NCBI GenBank assembly: GCA_946481585.1
Contig: CAMLOF010000164.1
Span: 1 to 6,737 of the forward strand
Direction: 5' to 3'
Length of the DNA stretch: 6,737 nt
From: an uncultured Macromonas sp.
GTDB taxonomy: Bacteria; Pseudomonadota; Gammaproteobacteria; Burkholderiales; Burkholderiaceae
The position numbers were made by a program, and so were the translations under genes. Numbering within the stretch: the first letter of the stretch is position 1; every line of letters starts with the position of its first letter. Below are positions 1 to 6,571 of the stretch, in pieces. A model generated the notes under the pieces. That model had not been told where the DNA came from and did not search any database. It worked only from the letters and a program-made list of their open reading frames with translations.

Positions 1-781
1 AGGCTGGCCCAAGATCACTCAGGATGTCGCCGAACAGGTTGCTGGCCACCACCACATCGAAGAAGTCCGGCCTCTGCACGAAGTGCGCCGTAAGGATGTC
101 GATGTGGAATTTGTCCACGTTCACACCCGGATAGGCCTTGGCCATTTCGACGACGCGCTCGTCCCAATAGGGCATGGTGATGGCGATGCCGTTGCTCTTG
201 GTGGCGCTGGTAAGGTGCTTCTTGGGACGGCTTTGCGCCAGTTCGAAGGCGAACTTCAAAACACGGTCCACCCCCACGCGGGACATCACGGTTTCCTGCA
301 TGACGATTTCGCGCTCGGTGCCTGGGTACATGCGCCCGCCGATGCTGGAGTATTCGCCCTCGGTGTTCTCGCGCACGATGTACATGTCGATCTCGCCAGG
401 CTGGCGGAGTGAACCGTCACGGCGCACCACCGGCGCCACGATGCCCGGCATGAGCCGGGCCGGGCGCAGGTTTACATATTGATCAAACTCACGCCGGAAC
501 AACAGAAGGGAACCCCAGAGCGAGATGTGATCGGGAATCTTGTCTGGCCAACCCACCGCGCCAAAGTAGATGGCATCGTGACCGCCAATCTGCTCTTTCC
601 AGTTGTCGGGGAGCATCTTGCCGTGCTTCTCGAAATAGTCCCAGCTGGAAAAGTCGAAATGGTCGAATTGAAGATCAATGCCAAAGCGACTCGCTGCCGC
701 TTCCATGACCCGAATGCCCTCTGGCATGACTTCCTTGCCGATACCGTCGCCAGCGATGACTGCGATGCGTTTTCTGCTCAT
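1..781 (-). CDS. dmlA: D-malate / tartrate dehydrogenase (decarboxylating), N-terminal 260 residues; cut by window edge
   Basis: NAD-dependent cytosolic enzyme of the isocitrate/isopropylmalate dehydrogenase superfamily. DmlA converts D-malate to pyruvate and CO2, and close relatives (TtuC type) act on tartrate. I translated the minus strand from ATG at 779-781 and found an open frame to the left edge. Visible motifs are GDGIGKEV (residues 11-18), FGAVGWPD (73-80), DHISLWGSLL (84-93), YVNLRPARL (102-110), the signature IVRENTEGEYSSIGG (135-149), TSATKSNG with Lys195 as the likely catalytic lysine, Asp228, and ASNLFGDILSDLG with Asp252 and Asp256 as likely metal ligands. From memory this closely resembles E. 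coli DmlA along its whole length. The family is about 355-362 residues, so roughly 100 C-terminal residues lie outside. A good ribosome site, AGGAG (787-791, minus strand), lies 5 bases before ATG and fixes the start. The divergent LysR gene supports the D-malate reading, because E. coli dmlA and dmlR are also divergent. Exact substrate (D-malate, L-tartrate or a 3-substituted malate) cannot be settled from sequence. Confidence 0.9.
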   Translation of the reverse strand, partial: MSRKRIAVIAGDGIGKEVMPEGIRVMEAAASRFGIDLQFDHFDFSSWDYFEKHGKMLPDNWKEQIGGHDAIYFGAVGWPDKIPDHISLWGSLLLFRREFDQYVNLRPARLMPGIVAPVVRRDGSLRQPGEIDMYIVRENTEGEYSSIGGRMYPGTEREIVMQETVMSRVGVDRVLKFAFELAQSRPKKHLTSATKSNGIAITMPYWDERVVEMAKAYPGVNVDKFHIDILTAHFVQRPDFFDVVVASNLFGDILSDLGPA

Positions 782-786
782 GGTGA

Positions 787-791
787 CTCCT
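787..791 (-). promoter_or_regulatory. Shine-Dalgarno sequence of dmlA
   Basis: Read on the minus strand this is AGGAG followed by TCACC and then ATG. The match to the anti-Shine-Dalgarno sequence and the 5-base spacing support the chosen dmlA start. No upstream in-frame alternative is needed. Confidence 0.7.
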
Positions 792-841
792 CTGAGGTTC
801 GTCTGACACGTTGGGGATGCCTCTAGCTTAGCCAGAAAACA

Positions 842-869
842 GGAAATAATCCTTCAATTGATTATTTCC
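842..869. promoter_or_regulatory. Perfect inverted repeat, probable LysR-type operator between dmlA and dmlR
   Basis: The arms GGAAATAATC (842-851) and GATTATTTCC (860-869) are perfect 10-bp complements separated by 8 bases, and the spacer edge forms a CAATTG palindrome (855-860). The element is AT-rich in a GC-rich neighbourhood. It lies 13 bases before the dmlR start and about 60 bases upstream of the dmlA start, where a LysR-type protein would both repress itself and control the divergent gene. Each arm contains AATAAT in the outward-reading direction (845-850 plus, 861-866 minus), a 5/6 match to the -10 consensus TATAAT, although neither has a convincing -35 at 16-18 bases. The repeat is seen directly; the regulator that binds it is inferred. 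Confidence 0.6.
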
Positions 870-871
870 AC

Positions 872-877
872 AGGGGA
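872..877 (+). promoter_or_regulatory. Shine-Dalgarno sequence of dmlR
   Basis: AGGGGA lies 5 bases before the ATG at 883 and begins only 2 bases after the inverted repeat ends. It supports the start used for the regulator. Protein bound to the repeat would sit directly beside this ribosome site's DNA. Confidence 0.6.
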
Positions 878-882
878 AACAA

Positions 883-1809
883 ATGGAGCGAGCAGACCTG
901 GAACTGGTGCAGGCCATCAGGCAGCACGGGAGCATGACGGGCGCCGCGCAAGGACTCAGGCTGGCGCCTTCGGTCGTCACCAAACGCCTGGCGGCGCTTG
1001 AGCTGGAACTTGGGCTTAGGCTTTTTCAAAGAACCACCCGGCACGTGAGCCCAACGCCCGAGGGGGAAGCCCTTTGCGAGCGAGCCTCTGCCCTGCTGCA
1101 GGGATTCAAAGACGTTGAAGAAGAGCTTCGCGAACGTCAATCTGAGCCATCAGGACTGATCCGTATGGCCGCGACATTTGGCTTTGGCAGGCTTTGGCTA
1201 GGGCCTGCCTTGGCAGTGTTTCAGCAGCGCCACCCCAAACTGCAGATTCAACTGCTGCTCACCGAGTCGCTGCCGGACTTGGCTCGAGAGGGGCTGGATG
1301 GAGCGGTCTGGTTGTGGAGCGCCCCGGAACATCGGGCTGGGGAGTGGGTGTCGCGGCGACTTGCAAAGAATCAGCGGGTGCTGGTTGCAGCGCCCAGCTA
1401 CCTGGAAAAACACGGCACGCCAGCAACCCCGGGCGACCTGTCAAAGCACGCTTGCCTGATAGTCAGAGAAAACAGCAGCGACCCAAACCAGCGGTTTGAC
1501 AGCTGGATGCTCAAAGGCCCCGGTGGCAAACGCACCAGGTTGCCTGTGCACGGCCCACTGTCGAGCAACTCCGGTGAAATGGTTCGCGACTGGTGCCTTG
1601 CCGGCCACGGCATCATGCTGCGCAGCCTGTGGGACGTAGCGCCCCTTCTGGCCAGCGGCGCTCTGGTGCAGGTACTGCCAGAGCACACCATGCCAGACGC
1701 AGACGTGCACTGGCTGGCACCATTTCGCCCACAGGTGCCTCGCCGAATCCGTCTGCTGGTCGATCACCTCCAGCAGACCTTCAAGCACGAACCTTGGCGA
1801 AACCGATGA
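883..1809 (+). CDS. dmlR: LysR-family transcriptional regulator, probable activator of the divergent dmlA
   Basis: DNA-binding regulator of 308 residues, the normal LysR-family length. The N-terminus carries the winged helix-turn-helix: residues about 5-63, with the helix-turn-helix itself around SMTGAAQGLRLAPSVVTKRL (17-36), followed by the family-typical LGLRLFQRTTRHVSPTPEG (43-61). A linker helix follows (about 62-90), then a periplasmic-binding-protein-like effector domain (about 92-297), where a dicarboxylic acid inducer would be expected to bind. The start at ATG 883 is fixed by AGGGGA just upstream and by the usual very short leader before the helix-turn-helix. It is divergent from dmlA, the classic arrangement for a LysR protein and its target, with the inverted repeat at 842-869 as the likely shared site. 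The symbol is given by context and not by a diagnostic residue; many LysR paralogues look alike. The TGA ends one base before the stop of the convergent transporter gene. Confidence 0.8.
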   Translation: MERADLELVQAIRQHGSMTGAAQGLRLAPSVVTKRLAALELELGLRLFQRTTRHVSPTPEGEALCERASALLQGFKDVEEELRERQSEPSGLIRMAATFGFGRLWLGPALAVFQQRHPKLQIQLLLTESLPDLAREGLDGAVWLWSAPEHRAGEWVSRRLAKNQRVLVAAPSYLEKHGTPATPGDLSKHACLIVRENSSDPNQRFDSWMLKGPGGKRTRLPVHGPLSSNSGEMVRDWCLAGHGIMLRSLWDVAPLLASGALVQVLPEHTMPDADVHWLAPFRPQVPRRIRLLVDHLQQTFKHEPWRNR

Positions 1810-2703
1810 TCAGCGCGCTGGCGCCCTGACGACGAGACTGACACCCAATGCGGTGAGCGCTGTACCGGCAATGGTCACAACGGTAATGGGCTCGCTGAAC
1901 AAGAACCAAGCAATGATGGCGGTACATGGTGGCACCAGGTACATCAGGCTGGTCACTGAGGCCGCCGCGCCACGCTGGATGAGCATGTACAAGAGCGAAC
2001 TGCCACCCAAGGTAAGGCCCAGCACCGACCACGCCATGGCGCCGATGAGTTCACCGTTCCAACCCATGCCCTCGGTTTCCAGCAATGCAAGAGGCAAGGT
2101 GACCACGAAAGCTGCTGCAAGCTGAACCGTGTTGGCGCTGCGAACATCACAAGGCTTGACGTGACGCTTTTGATACAGCGTGCCGATGGTGATGCTGAAC
2201 AAAGCCAGCACCGCGAACGAAAGATTGAGCCAGGTAGCGGTGTCACCCGGGCCACCCGCACCGAACTTGCGTGACACCACCAGCACCAGGCCGGTGAAGC
2301 CAAGAGTCAACCCTACCCACTGGCGGCGCGTAACCTGCCCGCCCGTGGATGAGAGCCAAACAGCGGTAAGCACCGGTTGCAACCCCACCACCAGCGAGGA
2401 CAAGCCCGACCCCATCCCCGCCTTCACGGCAGCCCACACGCCACCCAGGTATCCTGCATGCATCAGCACGCCGACCACGCTCAGGTGAAGCCATTGGTCA
2501 CGGGTTTTCGGCCATGCCACCTTGGCCACAAGAATCCATGGCAGAAAGCAAAGAATGGACAGTGCGTAACGCCACGCCAGGAACGACATGGGCGGCGCGT
2601 GCGGCATTCCATAGCGTGCAACGATGAAGCCCGTGCTCCAGATGAGCACGAACACGCCGGGCATGGCGCGCAGCCAAGCGTTGTCGGAAGCGGAACCTGA
2701 CAT
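1810..2703 (-). CDS. EamA/DMT-family inner-membrane transporter
   Basis: Hydrophobic protein of 297 residues with about ten membrane segments, roughly at 13-33, 38-60, 73-95, 98-117, 127-146, 155-176, 190-210, 217-240, 248-268 and 270-292. This is the two-times-five-helix layout of the drug/metabolite transporter superfamily. Family-typical pieces are WSTGFIVARYGMPHAPPMSF near the N-terminus (22-41, the first-helix region), the R(Y)ALS segment in helix 2, and LVPPCTAIIAWFLFSEPIT (about 256-274), matching the usual P-x5-8-F-x2-E-P motif before the last helix. Members export amino acids or metabolites, but the substrate cannot be told here. It starts 16 bases after the pgsA stop with no clear Shine-Dalgarno sequence, suggesting translational coupling within a uvrC-pgsA-transporter operon. 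No ATG, GTG or TTG lies in frame between the pgsA stop and this ATG, so the start is well supported unless an internal ATG (codon 14) is used. Confidence 0.85.
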   Translation of the reverse strand: MSGSASDNAWLRAMPGVFVLIWSTGFIVARYGMPHAPPMSFLAWRYALSILCFLPWILVAKVAWPKTRDQWLHLSVVGVLMHAGYLGGVWAAVKAGMGSGLSSLVVGLQPVLTAVWLSSTGGQVTRRQWVGLTLGFTGLVLVVSRKFGAGGPGDTATWLNLSFAVLALFSITIGTLYQKRHVKPCDVRSANTVQLAAAFVVTLPLALLETEGMGWNGELIGAMAWSVLGLTLGGSSLLYMLIQRGAAASVTSLMYLVPPCTAIIAWFLFSEPITVVTIAGTALTALGVSLVVRAPAR

Positions 2704-2719
2704 GAGGGAAAGAGCTTTC

Positions 2720-3289
2720 TTATCGCACCTTGGCCCGAATCTCGGGCAAGGCCTTCTGCATGTAATAGACCATGGACCAGACCGTGAGCACCGCCGCGAT
2801 CCAGATCAACACCGTGCCCCACAGGTGCGTGTCAATCAAGCCGAACAGGCGACCGTCGTAGAGCAGGAACGGAATCGCCACCATTTGCGTGGTGGTCTTG
2901 AGCTTGCCGATCATGTGCACGGCAACGCTCTTGTTGGCCCCGATCATGGCCATCCACTCGCGCAGGGCAGAGATGGCGATCTCGCGGCCGATGATGATGA
3001 GAGCCACGAAGACGTCTGCACGATCCAGGTGAACCAGCACCAGCACACATGCACAGACCAGGAACTTGTCGGCCACCGGGTCGAGGAATGCACCGAACGA
3101 TGAGGTCTGGTTGAGGCGACGGGCCAGGTAGCCATCAGCCCAGTCCGTCAATGCGAACACCACGAACAGCACGGTGGCGATCAGGTTCTGCATCTGCAAC
3201 GTGATCCCCGGCAGGTAGAACACGGCCACGATGAGGGGGATGGCCACGATGCGTGCCCACGTGAACAGTGTTGGCAGATTGAAGAACAT
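2720..3289 (-). CDS. pgsA: CDP-diacylglycerol--glycerol-3-phosphate 3-phosphatidyltransferase
   Basis: Integral inner-membrane enzyme that joins CDP-diacylglycerol and sn-glycerol 3-phosphate to give phosphatidylglycerol phosphate and CMP, the committed step to phosphatidylglycerol and cardiolipin. The 189 residues match the family's usual 180-190. The complete CDP-alcohol phosphatidyltransferase signature D-x2-D-G-x2-A-R-x8-G-x3-D-x3-D is present: Asp49, Asp52, Gly53, Ala56, Arg57, Gly66, Asp70 and Asp74, the aspartates being the metal and catalytic residues. Hydrophobic segments surround it (about 10-28, 33-50, 73-90, 95-108, 150-175). The opening MFFNLPTLFTWARI is typical of PgsA and supports this ATG. 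No other start codon lies in the 21 bases after the uvrC stop, whose TGA is in the same frame. No Shine-Dalgarno sequence is visible, so translation probably depends on ribosomes finishing uvrC. The uvrC-pgsA adjacency is common in Proteobacteria. Confidence 0.95.
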   Translation of the reverse strand: MFFNLPTLFTWARIVAIPLIVAVFYLPGITLQMQNLIATVLFVVFALTDWADGYLARRLNQTSSFGAFLDPVADKFLVCACVLVLVHLDRADVFVALIIIGREIAISALREWMAMIGANKSVAVHMIGKLKTTTQMVAIPFLLYDGRLFGLIDTHLWGTVLIWIAAVLTVWSMVYYMQKALPEIRAKVR

Positions 3290-3310
3290 GGGGGTGATTA
3301 TGCGTGGACT

Positions 3311-5317
3311 TCAGTGCAAGGCACGATAGATGGCTTCGGCCAGGTCTGCGGAAATGCCTTCGACGGTGGAAAGGTCCTCAACACTGGCGTTGGCCACGCC
3401 GCGCACACCGCCAAAACGCTGCAACAGGCGAGCCCGCTTCTTGGGGCCCACGCCGGGAATGTCCTCCAGCTTGCTGCCGCCAGTGCGGGCCTTGGCCCGC
3501 TGTGCGCGCATGCCCGTGATGGCGAAGCGATGCGCTTCGTCGCGGATCTGCGCCACCAGCATCAGCGCAGCCGAATCGGCACCCAGATAGACCTTTTCGC
3601 GACCATCGGCGAACACAAGTTCTTCCAGGCCCACCTTGCGGCCCTCGCCTTTTTCCACGCCAACAATGCGGCCCAGGTCCAGCCCCAGGGACTCGAACAC
3701 CTCACGCGCCACACCCACCTGGCCTTTGCCGCCGTCGATGAGCACGATGTCAGGCATGCGAGCGCCGCCAACTGCCTTGTTCGCGTCACCCGACTCACGC
3801 AGCGCCTGGGCAAGCTTGCCGTAACGGCGTTCGAGCACCTGCCGCATGGCCGCGTAATCGTCCCCAGGGGTGATGCCATCGATGTTGTAGCGGCGATACT
3901 GGCTGCCTTGCATCTTGTGGCCCTCGAACACGACGCACGACGCCATGGTGGACTCACCCGCCGTATGCGAGATGTCGAAACACTCGATGCGCAGGGCATC
4001 CAGCGCGTCTTCGGGCAGGTCAAGCGCCTGGGCTAGCGCGCGCGTGCGCGCCTGCTGCGAACCCTCCTCTGACAGCAGGCGGGCCAACTGCAGGTCAGCG
4101 TTCTTCTGTGCGAGTTCCAGCCACACGCGGCGGTGCTCGCGCGGGTTGAACACGGCGTGCAGGCGCATGCCGCTTTGTTCGCCCAGAAGTTCCAGCAAGC
4201 CCTGTTCGACGGGTGCGCCCAGCACCAGCACGGGCGGCGGCGCGGCCTGTGTGTAGTGTTGTGCCATGAAGGCTTCCAGCACGCGCTGCTCGACGTTTGC
4301 GGCATGGGAAACAGGAGCACCTTCGGCAACCACTTCTGGGCTGCCAGCATCGGCATCGGCGTCCAGCGCCGCCAGCACGGCCCCCTCTTCCACGTGGGCG
4401 GGGAAATAAGGCCGGTCCCCCAGGTGGCGCCCCCCACGCACCATCGCCAGGTTCACACAGGCACGCCCGCCGTGCACCTTCACGGCGAGGATGTCCACAT
4501 CCTGGTCGCTGGTGCTTTCCATGGCCTGCTGGTGCAGCACGGTGGACAGCGCCTTGATCTGGTTGCGCACCTCGGCGGCCTGTTCAAACGCCAGCTTCTC
4601 TGCGTGAGCCAGCATGCGTTGCTCCAATTCGTCTAGCACCGTCTGCGTCTCGCCGCGCAGGAAGGCACTCGCGCTGCGCACATCGGCAGCGTAATCGGCT
4701 GCCGAGACGAAGCCCACGCAAGGCCCCGAGCAACGCTTGATCTGGTACAGCAGACAAGGCCGCGTGCGATGGTTGAATACCGTGTCTTCGCACGTACGCA
4801 AACGGAATACCTTCTGCAGCAGCTGGATGGTTTCCTTGACCGCCCAGGCATTGGGGTAAGGGCCGAAGTACTGGTGCTTCTTTTCTACCGCGCCACGGTA
4901 GTACGACATGCGGGGAAAGTGCTCGGGCCGCGCTTGAGGATCCGCTGCGGCAGGCGACTGTTCAAAAGCGGGCGTCCAGGTGTTGGCACTCAGGCGCAGG
5001 TAGGGGTAGCTCTTGTCATCCCTGAAGAGAATGTTGAAACGCGGCTGCTGCGTCTTGATGAGGTTGTTTTCGAGCAGCAGGGCTTCTGCCTCGGAGCGCA
5101 CCACTGTGGTTTCCATGCGCACGATCTTGCTGACCATGTGGCCGATGCGCGTGCCGTCATGGCTCTTCTGGAAGTAGCTGGAAACGCGCTTCTTCAGATC
5201 ACGCGCCTTGCCGACGTACAGCAGCATGCCTGCGGCGTCGAAATAGCGGTAGACGCCAGGCAGCGATGGCAATGCCGCCACGGCCTTGAGCAACTCTTCG
5301 GGATGGGGTGAAGTCAT
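3311..5317 (-). CDS. uvrC: Excinuclease ABC subunit C (UvrC)
   Basis: Dual nuclease of nucleotide excision repair: recruited to the UvrB-DNA lesion complex, it cuts on the 3' side with its N-terminal domain and on the 5' side with its C-terminal domain. The 668 residues are longer than the roughly 610 of E. coli UvrC. Domains in order: GIY-YIG nuclease (about 16-95), with GVY at 21-23, YVG at 34-36, Tyr34, Arg44 and Glu83 as expected catalytic residues; a cysteine-containing region (C176, C188, C196, C200) ; a UVR/UvrB-binding helix pair (about 230-263); an RNase H-like endonuclease core with Asp448 (CFDIS), Asp528 (LIDGGKGQ) and His596 (DEAHRFA); and a C-terminal tandem helix-hairpin-helix (about 617-668; [16 protein letters not shown]). 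Extra length sits mainly at about 119-135 and 317-343, both Ala/Asp/Pro-rich. The ATG at 5315-5317 gives the normal UvrC N-terminus, but no Shine-Dalgarno sequence precedes it. First gene of the uvrC-pgsA-transporter run, divergent from earP. Confidence 0.97.
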   Translation of the reverse strand: MTSPHPEELLKAVAALPSLPGVYRYFDAAGMLLYVGKARDLKKRVSSYFQKSHDGTRIGHMVSKIVRMETTVVRSEAEALLLENNLIKTQQPRFNILFRDDKSYPYLRLSANTWTPAFEQSPAAADPQARPEHFPRMSYYRGAVEKKHQYFGPYPNAWAVKETIQLLQKVFRLRTCEDTVFNHRTRPCLLYQIKRCSGPCVGFVSAADYAADVRSASAFLRGETQTVLDELEQRMLAHAEKLAFEQAAEVRNQIKALSTVLHQQAMESTSDQDVDILAVKVHGGRACVNLAMVRGGRHLGDRPYFPAHVEEGAVLAALDADADAGSPEVVAEGAPVSHAANVEQRVLEAFMAQHYTQAAPPPVLVLGAPVEQGLLELLGEQSGMRLHAVFNPREHRRVWLELAQKNADLQLARLLSEEGSQQARTRALAQALDLPEDALDALRIECFDISHTAGESTMASCVVFEGHKMQGSQYRRYNIDGITPGDDYAAMRQVLERRYGKLAQALRESGDANKAVGGARMPDIVLIDGGKGQVGVAREVFESLGLDLGRIVGVEKGEGRKVGLEELVFADGREKVYLGADSAALMLVAQIRDEAHRFAITGMRAQRAKARTGGSKLEDIPGVGPKKRARLLQRFGGVRGVANASVEDLSTVEGISADLAEAIYRALH

Positions 5318-5326
5318 GGAAATCCG

Positions 5327-5332
5327 ATTGTC
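5327..5332 (-). promoter_or_regulatory. Putative -10 element of uvrC, compatible with a leaderless or very short-leader transcript
   Basis: On the minus strand this reads GACAAT, followed by 9 bases and the uvrC ATG. GACAAT matches TATAAT at four of six positions. Transcription would begin about 6-8 bases downstream, at or just before ATG. No Shine-Dalgarno sequence is present, which fits such a transcript. A convincing -35 at normal spacing was not found. Confidence 0.4.
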
Positions 5333-5361
5333 GCACCGCGTTGGCGCCCTGCCCGCCGGGC

Positions 5362-5367
5362 GACAAT
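5362..5367 (+). promoter_or_regulatory. Putative -10 element of earP, compatible with a leaderless transcript
   Basis: GACAAT is followed by 6 bases and then the earP ATG at 5374, so a start site at the usual 6-8 bases would fall on the start codon itself. No Shine-Dalgarno sequence lies upstream. TTGGCG at 5341-5346 is a possible weak -35 but the spacer would be only 15 bases. Confidence 0.4.
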
Positions 5368-5373
5368 GCTCTC

Positions 5374-6450
5374 ATGCAAGACACACGCGACCTGCCCTGC
5401 CTGACCTGGGACATCTTCTGCCACGTGATAGACAACTGGGGCGACCTGGGCGTGTGCTGGCGGCTGGCGGCTCAACTTGCGGAACGCGGACAGCAGGTGC
5501 GCCTGTGGGCTGACGACAACGCGCCGCTGGACTGGATGGCTCCCGGCGCACGCGAGGGACACTGGCCGAACGTGGAGGTGCGTGACTGGCCCCGAGCAGA
5601 CGCCAACGCCGCCGCACCGACCGTGCCGCCGGGCGACGTATTGGTGGAAGCCTTTGGCTGCGAAATCCAGCCGCAATGGGTACAGGCGCTGCAACCATCC
5701 GACCAAGGACGCGTTTGGCTTAACCTGGAATACCTGAGCGCAGAGGCCTACGTGCAACGCTGCCATGGCCTGCCGTCCCCCGTGCTAAGCGGCCCGCTGC
5801 TGGGACGCATGAAGTGGTTTTTCTACCCAGGCTTTGCAAATGGCACGGGCGGGCTCTTGCGCGAAACAGCCCTACTGGAACGCCAAAACAACTTTGACCG
5901 AGACGTTTGGCTGCGCAGCCAATGCGTCAGTCCAGACGCCAACCCCGTCGTTTCCCTGTTCTGCTACGAGCCTCCGGCCCTGCCCGCTTTGTTGCGCCTG
6001 CCCGAGCTTGCAAAAGCGCACTGGTTGGTAGCGCCTGGGCGTGCCGAAGCGGCCTTTGCAAGCGCAAACACCCCAGGCACCCGTGGCACGGTGCTGAAAC
6101 ATTTGCCCCAAACCGAATTCGACCACCTGCTGTGGGCCTGCGACCTGAACTTCGTGCGGGGCGAAGACTCCTTGGTACGCGCCTTGTGGGCGGGCAAGCC
6201 CTTCGTCTGGCACATTTACCCCCAGCATGACGACGCCCACCACGCCAAGCTGGACGCCTTTCTGGATTGGCTGCAAGCCCCGGCCTCGCTGCGCGAGTTT
6301 CACCACACTTGGAACGGGATCGACAACGCCCCCTTGGCCGCTCCTGCACTGGCCGAATGGCTCGAATGCACTCTGGCGGCCCGACAACGACTGTTGAAAC
6401 AGAACGATCTGCTCACACAGCTGCTGGGCTTTGTCATGGAAAAACGCTAA
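5374..6450 (+). CDS. earP: EF-P protein-arginine rhamnosyltransferase EarP
   Basis: Cytosolic GT-B-fold glycosyltransferase (family GT104) that moves L-rhamnose from dTDP-beta-L-rhamnose to a conserved arginine of elongation factor P, activating it for rescue of ribosomes stalled at polyproline. At 358 residues it is slightly short of the usual 370-390. Visible motifs: WDIFCHVIDNWGDLGVCWRLA (from residue 12), with Asp20 and Asp24 matching the two conserved N-terminal aspartates; NLEYLSAE (117-124); MKWFFYPGF (146-154); and the nucleotide-sugar binding/catalytic segment FVRGEDSLVRALWAGKPFVW (260-279), with Glu264 and Asp265. I chose ATG 5374 over the in-frame GTG at 5308 because the family begins only a few residues before WDIFC, the GTG start would overlap uvrC by 10 bases, and the added 22 residues look non-conserved. 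It is followed after 121 bases by efp, its substrate gene. Its paired partner and complete motifs make the call secure. Confidence 0.95.
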   Translation: MQDTRDLPCLTWDIFCHVIDNWGDLGVCWRLAAQLAERGQQVRLWADDNAPLDWMAPGAREGHWPNVEVRDWPRADANAAAPTVPPGDVLVEAFGCEIQPQWVQALQPSDQGRVWLNLEYLSAEAYVQRCHGLPSPVLSGPLLGRMKWFFYPGFANGTGGLLRETALLERQNNFDRDVWLRSQCVSPDANPVVSLFCYEPPALPALLRLPELAKAHWLVAPGRAEAAFASANTPGTRGTVLKHLPQTEFDHLLWACDLNFVRGEDSLVRALWAGKPFVWHIYPQHDDAHHAKLDAFLDWLQAPASLREFHHTWNGIDNAPLAAPALAEWLECTLAARQRLLKQNDLLTQLLGFVMEKR

Positions 6451-6453
6451 AAT
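6448..6453 (+). promoter_or_regulatory. Putative -10 element of an efp promoter at the end of earP
   Basis: TAAAAT, overlapping the earP TAA stop codon, is a 5/6 match to TATAAT. It would start efp transcription near 6460 with a leader of about 112 bases. No good -35 lies 16-18 bases upstream (TTGTCA at 6431 is only 11 bases away), so efp may instead, or also, be read from earP. Confidence 0.3.
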
Positions 6454-6469
6454 GTCGGGTTTTGCGAGC

Positions 6470-6533
6470 CTGCCTAGCCGGGTGGACCAGAGCCACAAGG
6501 TGCACGCAGCCGCCCCGCCGCGCGCCTAGGCAG
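6470..6533 (+). repeat. Long-range inverted repeat in the efp leader, possible folded 5' UTR
   Basis: CTGCCTAG (6470-6477) and CTAGGCAG (6526-6533) are perfect 8-bp complements with 48 bases between. Inside, GGGTGG (6480-6485) can pair with CCGCCC (6510-6515) with one G-U pair, giving a nested stem. There is no following T tract, so it does not look like an intrinsic terminator of earP. A structured leader ahead of efp is possible; the pairing is seen by eye only. Confidence 0.4.
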
Positions 6534-6571
6534 AGTGCCCAGCCCGAGCGGCACAAACCCCTGGAAACACC

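Larger units (their letters stand above)
5327..5367. repeat. Perfect 8-bp inverted repeat spanning the uvrC/earP divergent control region
   Basis: ATTGTCGC (5327-5334) and GCGACAAT (5360-5367) are exact complements separated by 25 bases. The arms contain the two outward-facing GACAAT boxes of uvrC and earP. The repeat could therefore simply be two copies of the same -10 context in opposite orientation, or a regulator site covering both promoters. Confidence 0.5.

Noticed and set aside
803..808. CTGACA as a -35 box for dmlR
   Set aside because: It matches TTGACA at five of six positions, but nothing resembling a -10 lies 16-18 bases downstream (GCTTAG region), so I did not call a promoter there.
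83..826. Plus-strand open frames of 102-115 codons at the left end
   Set aside because: They are antisense to dmlA, which I translated continuously for 260 residues with full family motifs.
1811..1820. Palindrome CAGCGCGCTG at the dmlR/transporter junction as a terminator
   Set aside because: It is only 10 bp with no loop room and no T tract on either side, and it lies in coding sequence.
3314..4036. A 240-codon open frame on the plus strand, antisense to uvrC
   Set aside because: It lies wholly inside uvrC, whose domains and catalytic residues are complete. Long antisense frames are expected in GC-rich coding DNA, and the translation shows no family signature.
4036..4051. 16-base alternating purine-pyrimidine run (GC-rich, Z-DNA-like) inside uvrC
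   Set aside because: It encodes an ordinary Ala/Arg stretch of UvrC, and such runs arise readily from GCG/CGC codons in GC-rich genes.
5308..5373. Upstream GTG start that would extend EarP by 22 residues
   Set aside because: It overlaps the uvrC start, lacks a ribosome site, and adds sequence absent from the family, which begins just before WDIFC. The GACAAT box also lies between it and the ATG.
6431..6453. TTGTCA plus TAAAAT as a complete sigma-70 promoter for efp
   Set aside because: The spacer is only 11 bases, too short for normal polymerase contact. Only the -10-like part was kept, at low confidence.
5872..6498. A 208-codon open frame on the minus strand, antisense to earP
   Set aside because: It is a shadow of the earP codon pattern: earP reads clearly through the same bases with family motifs, while this frame has no recognisable domain or ribosome site.
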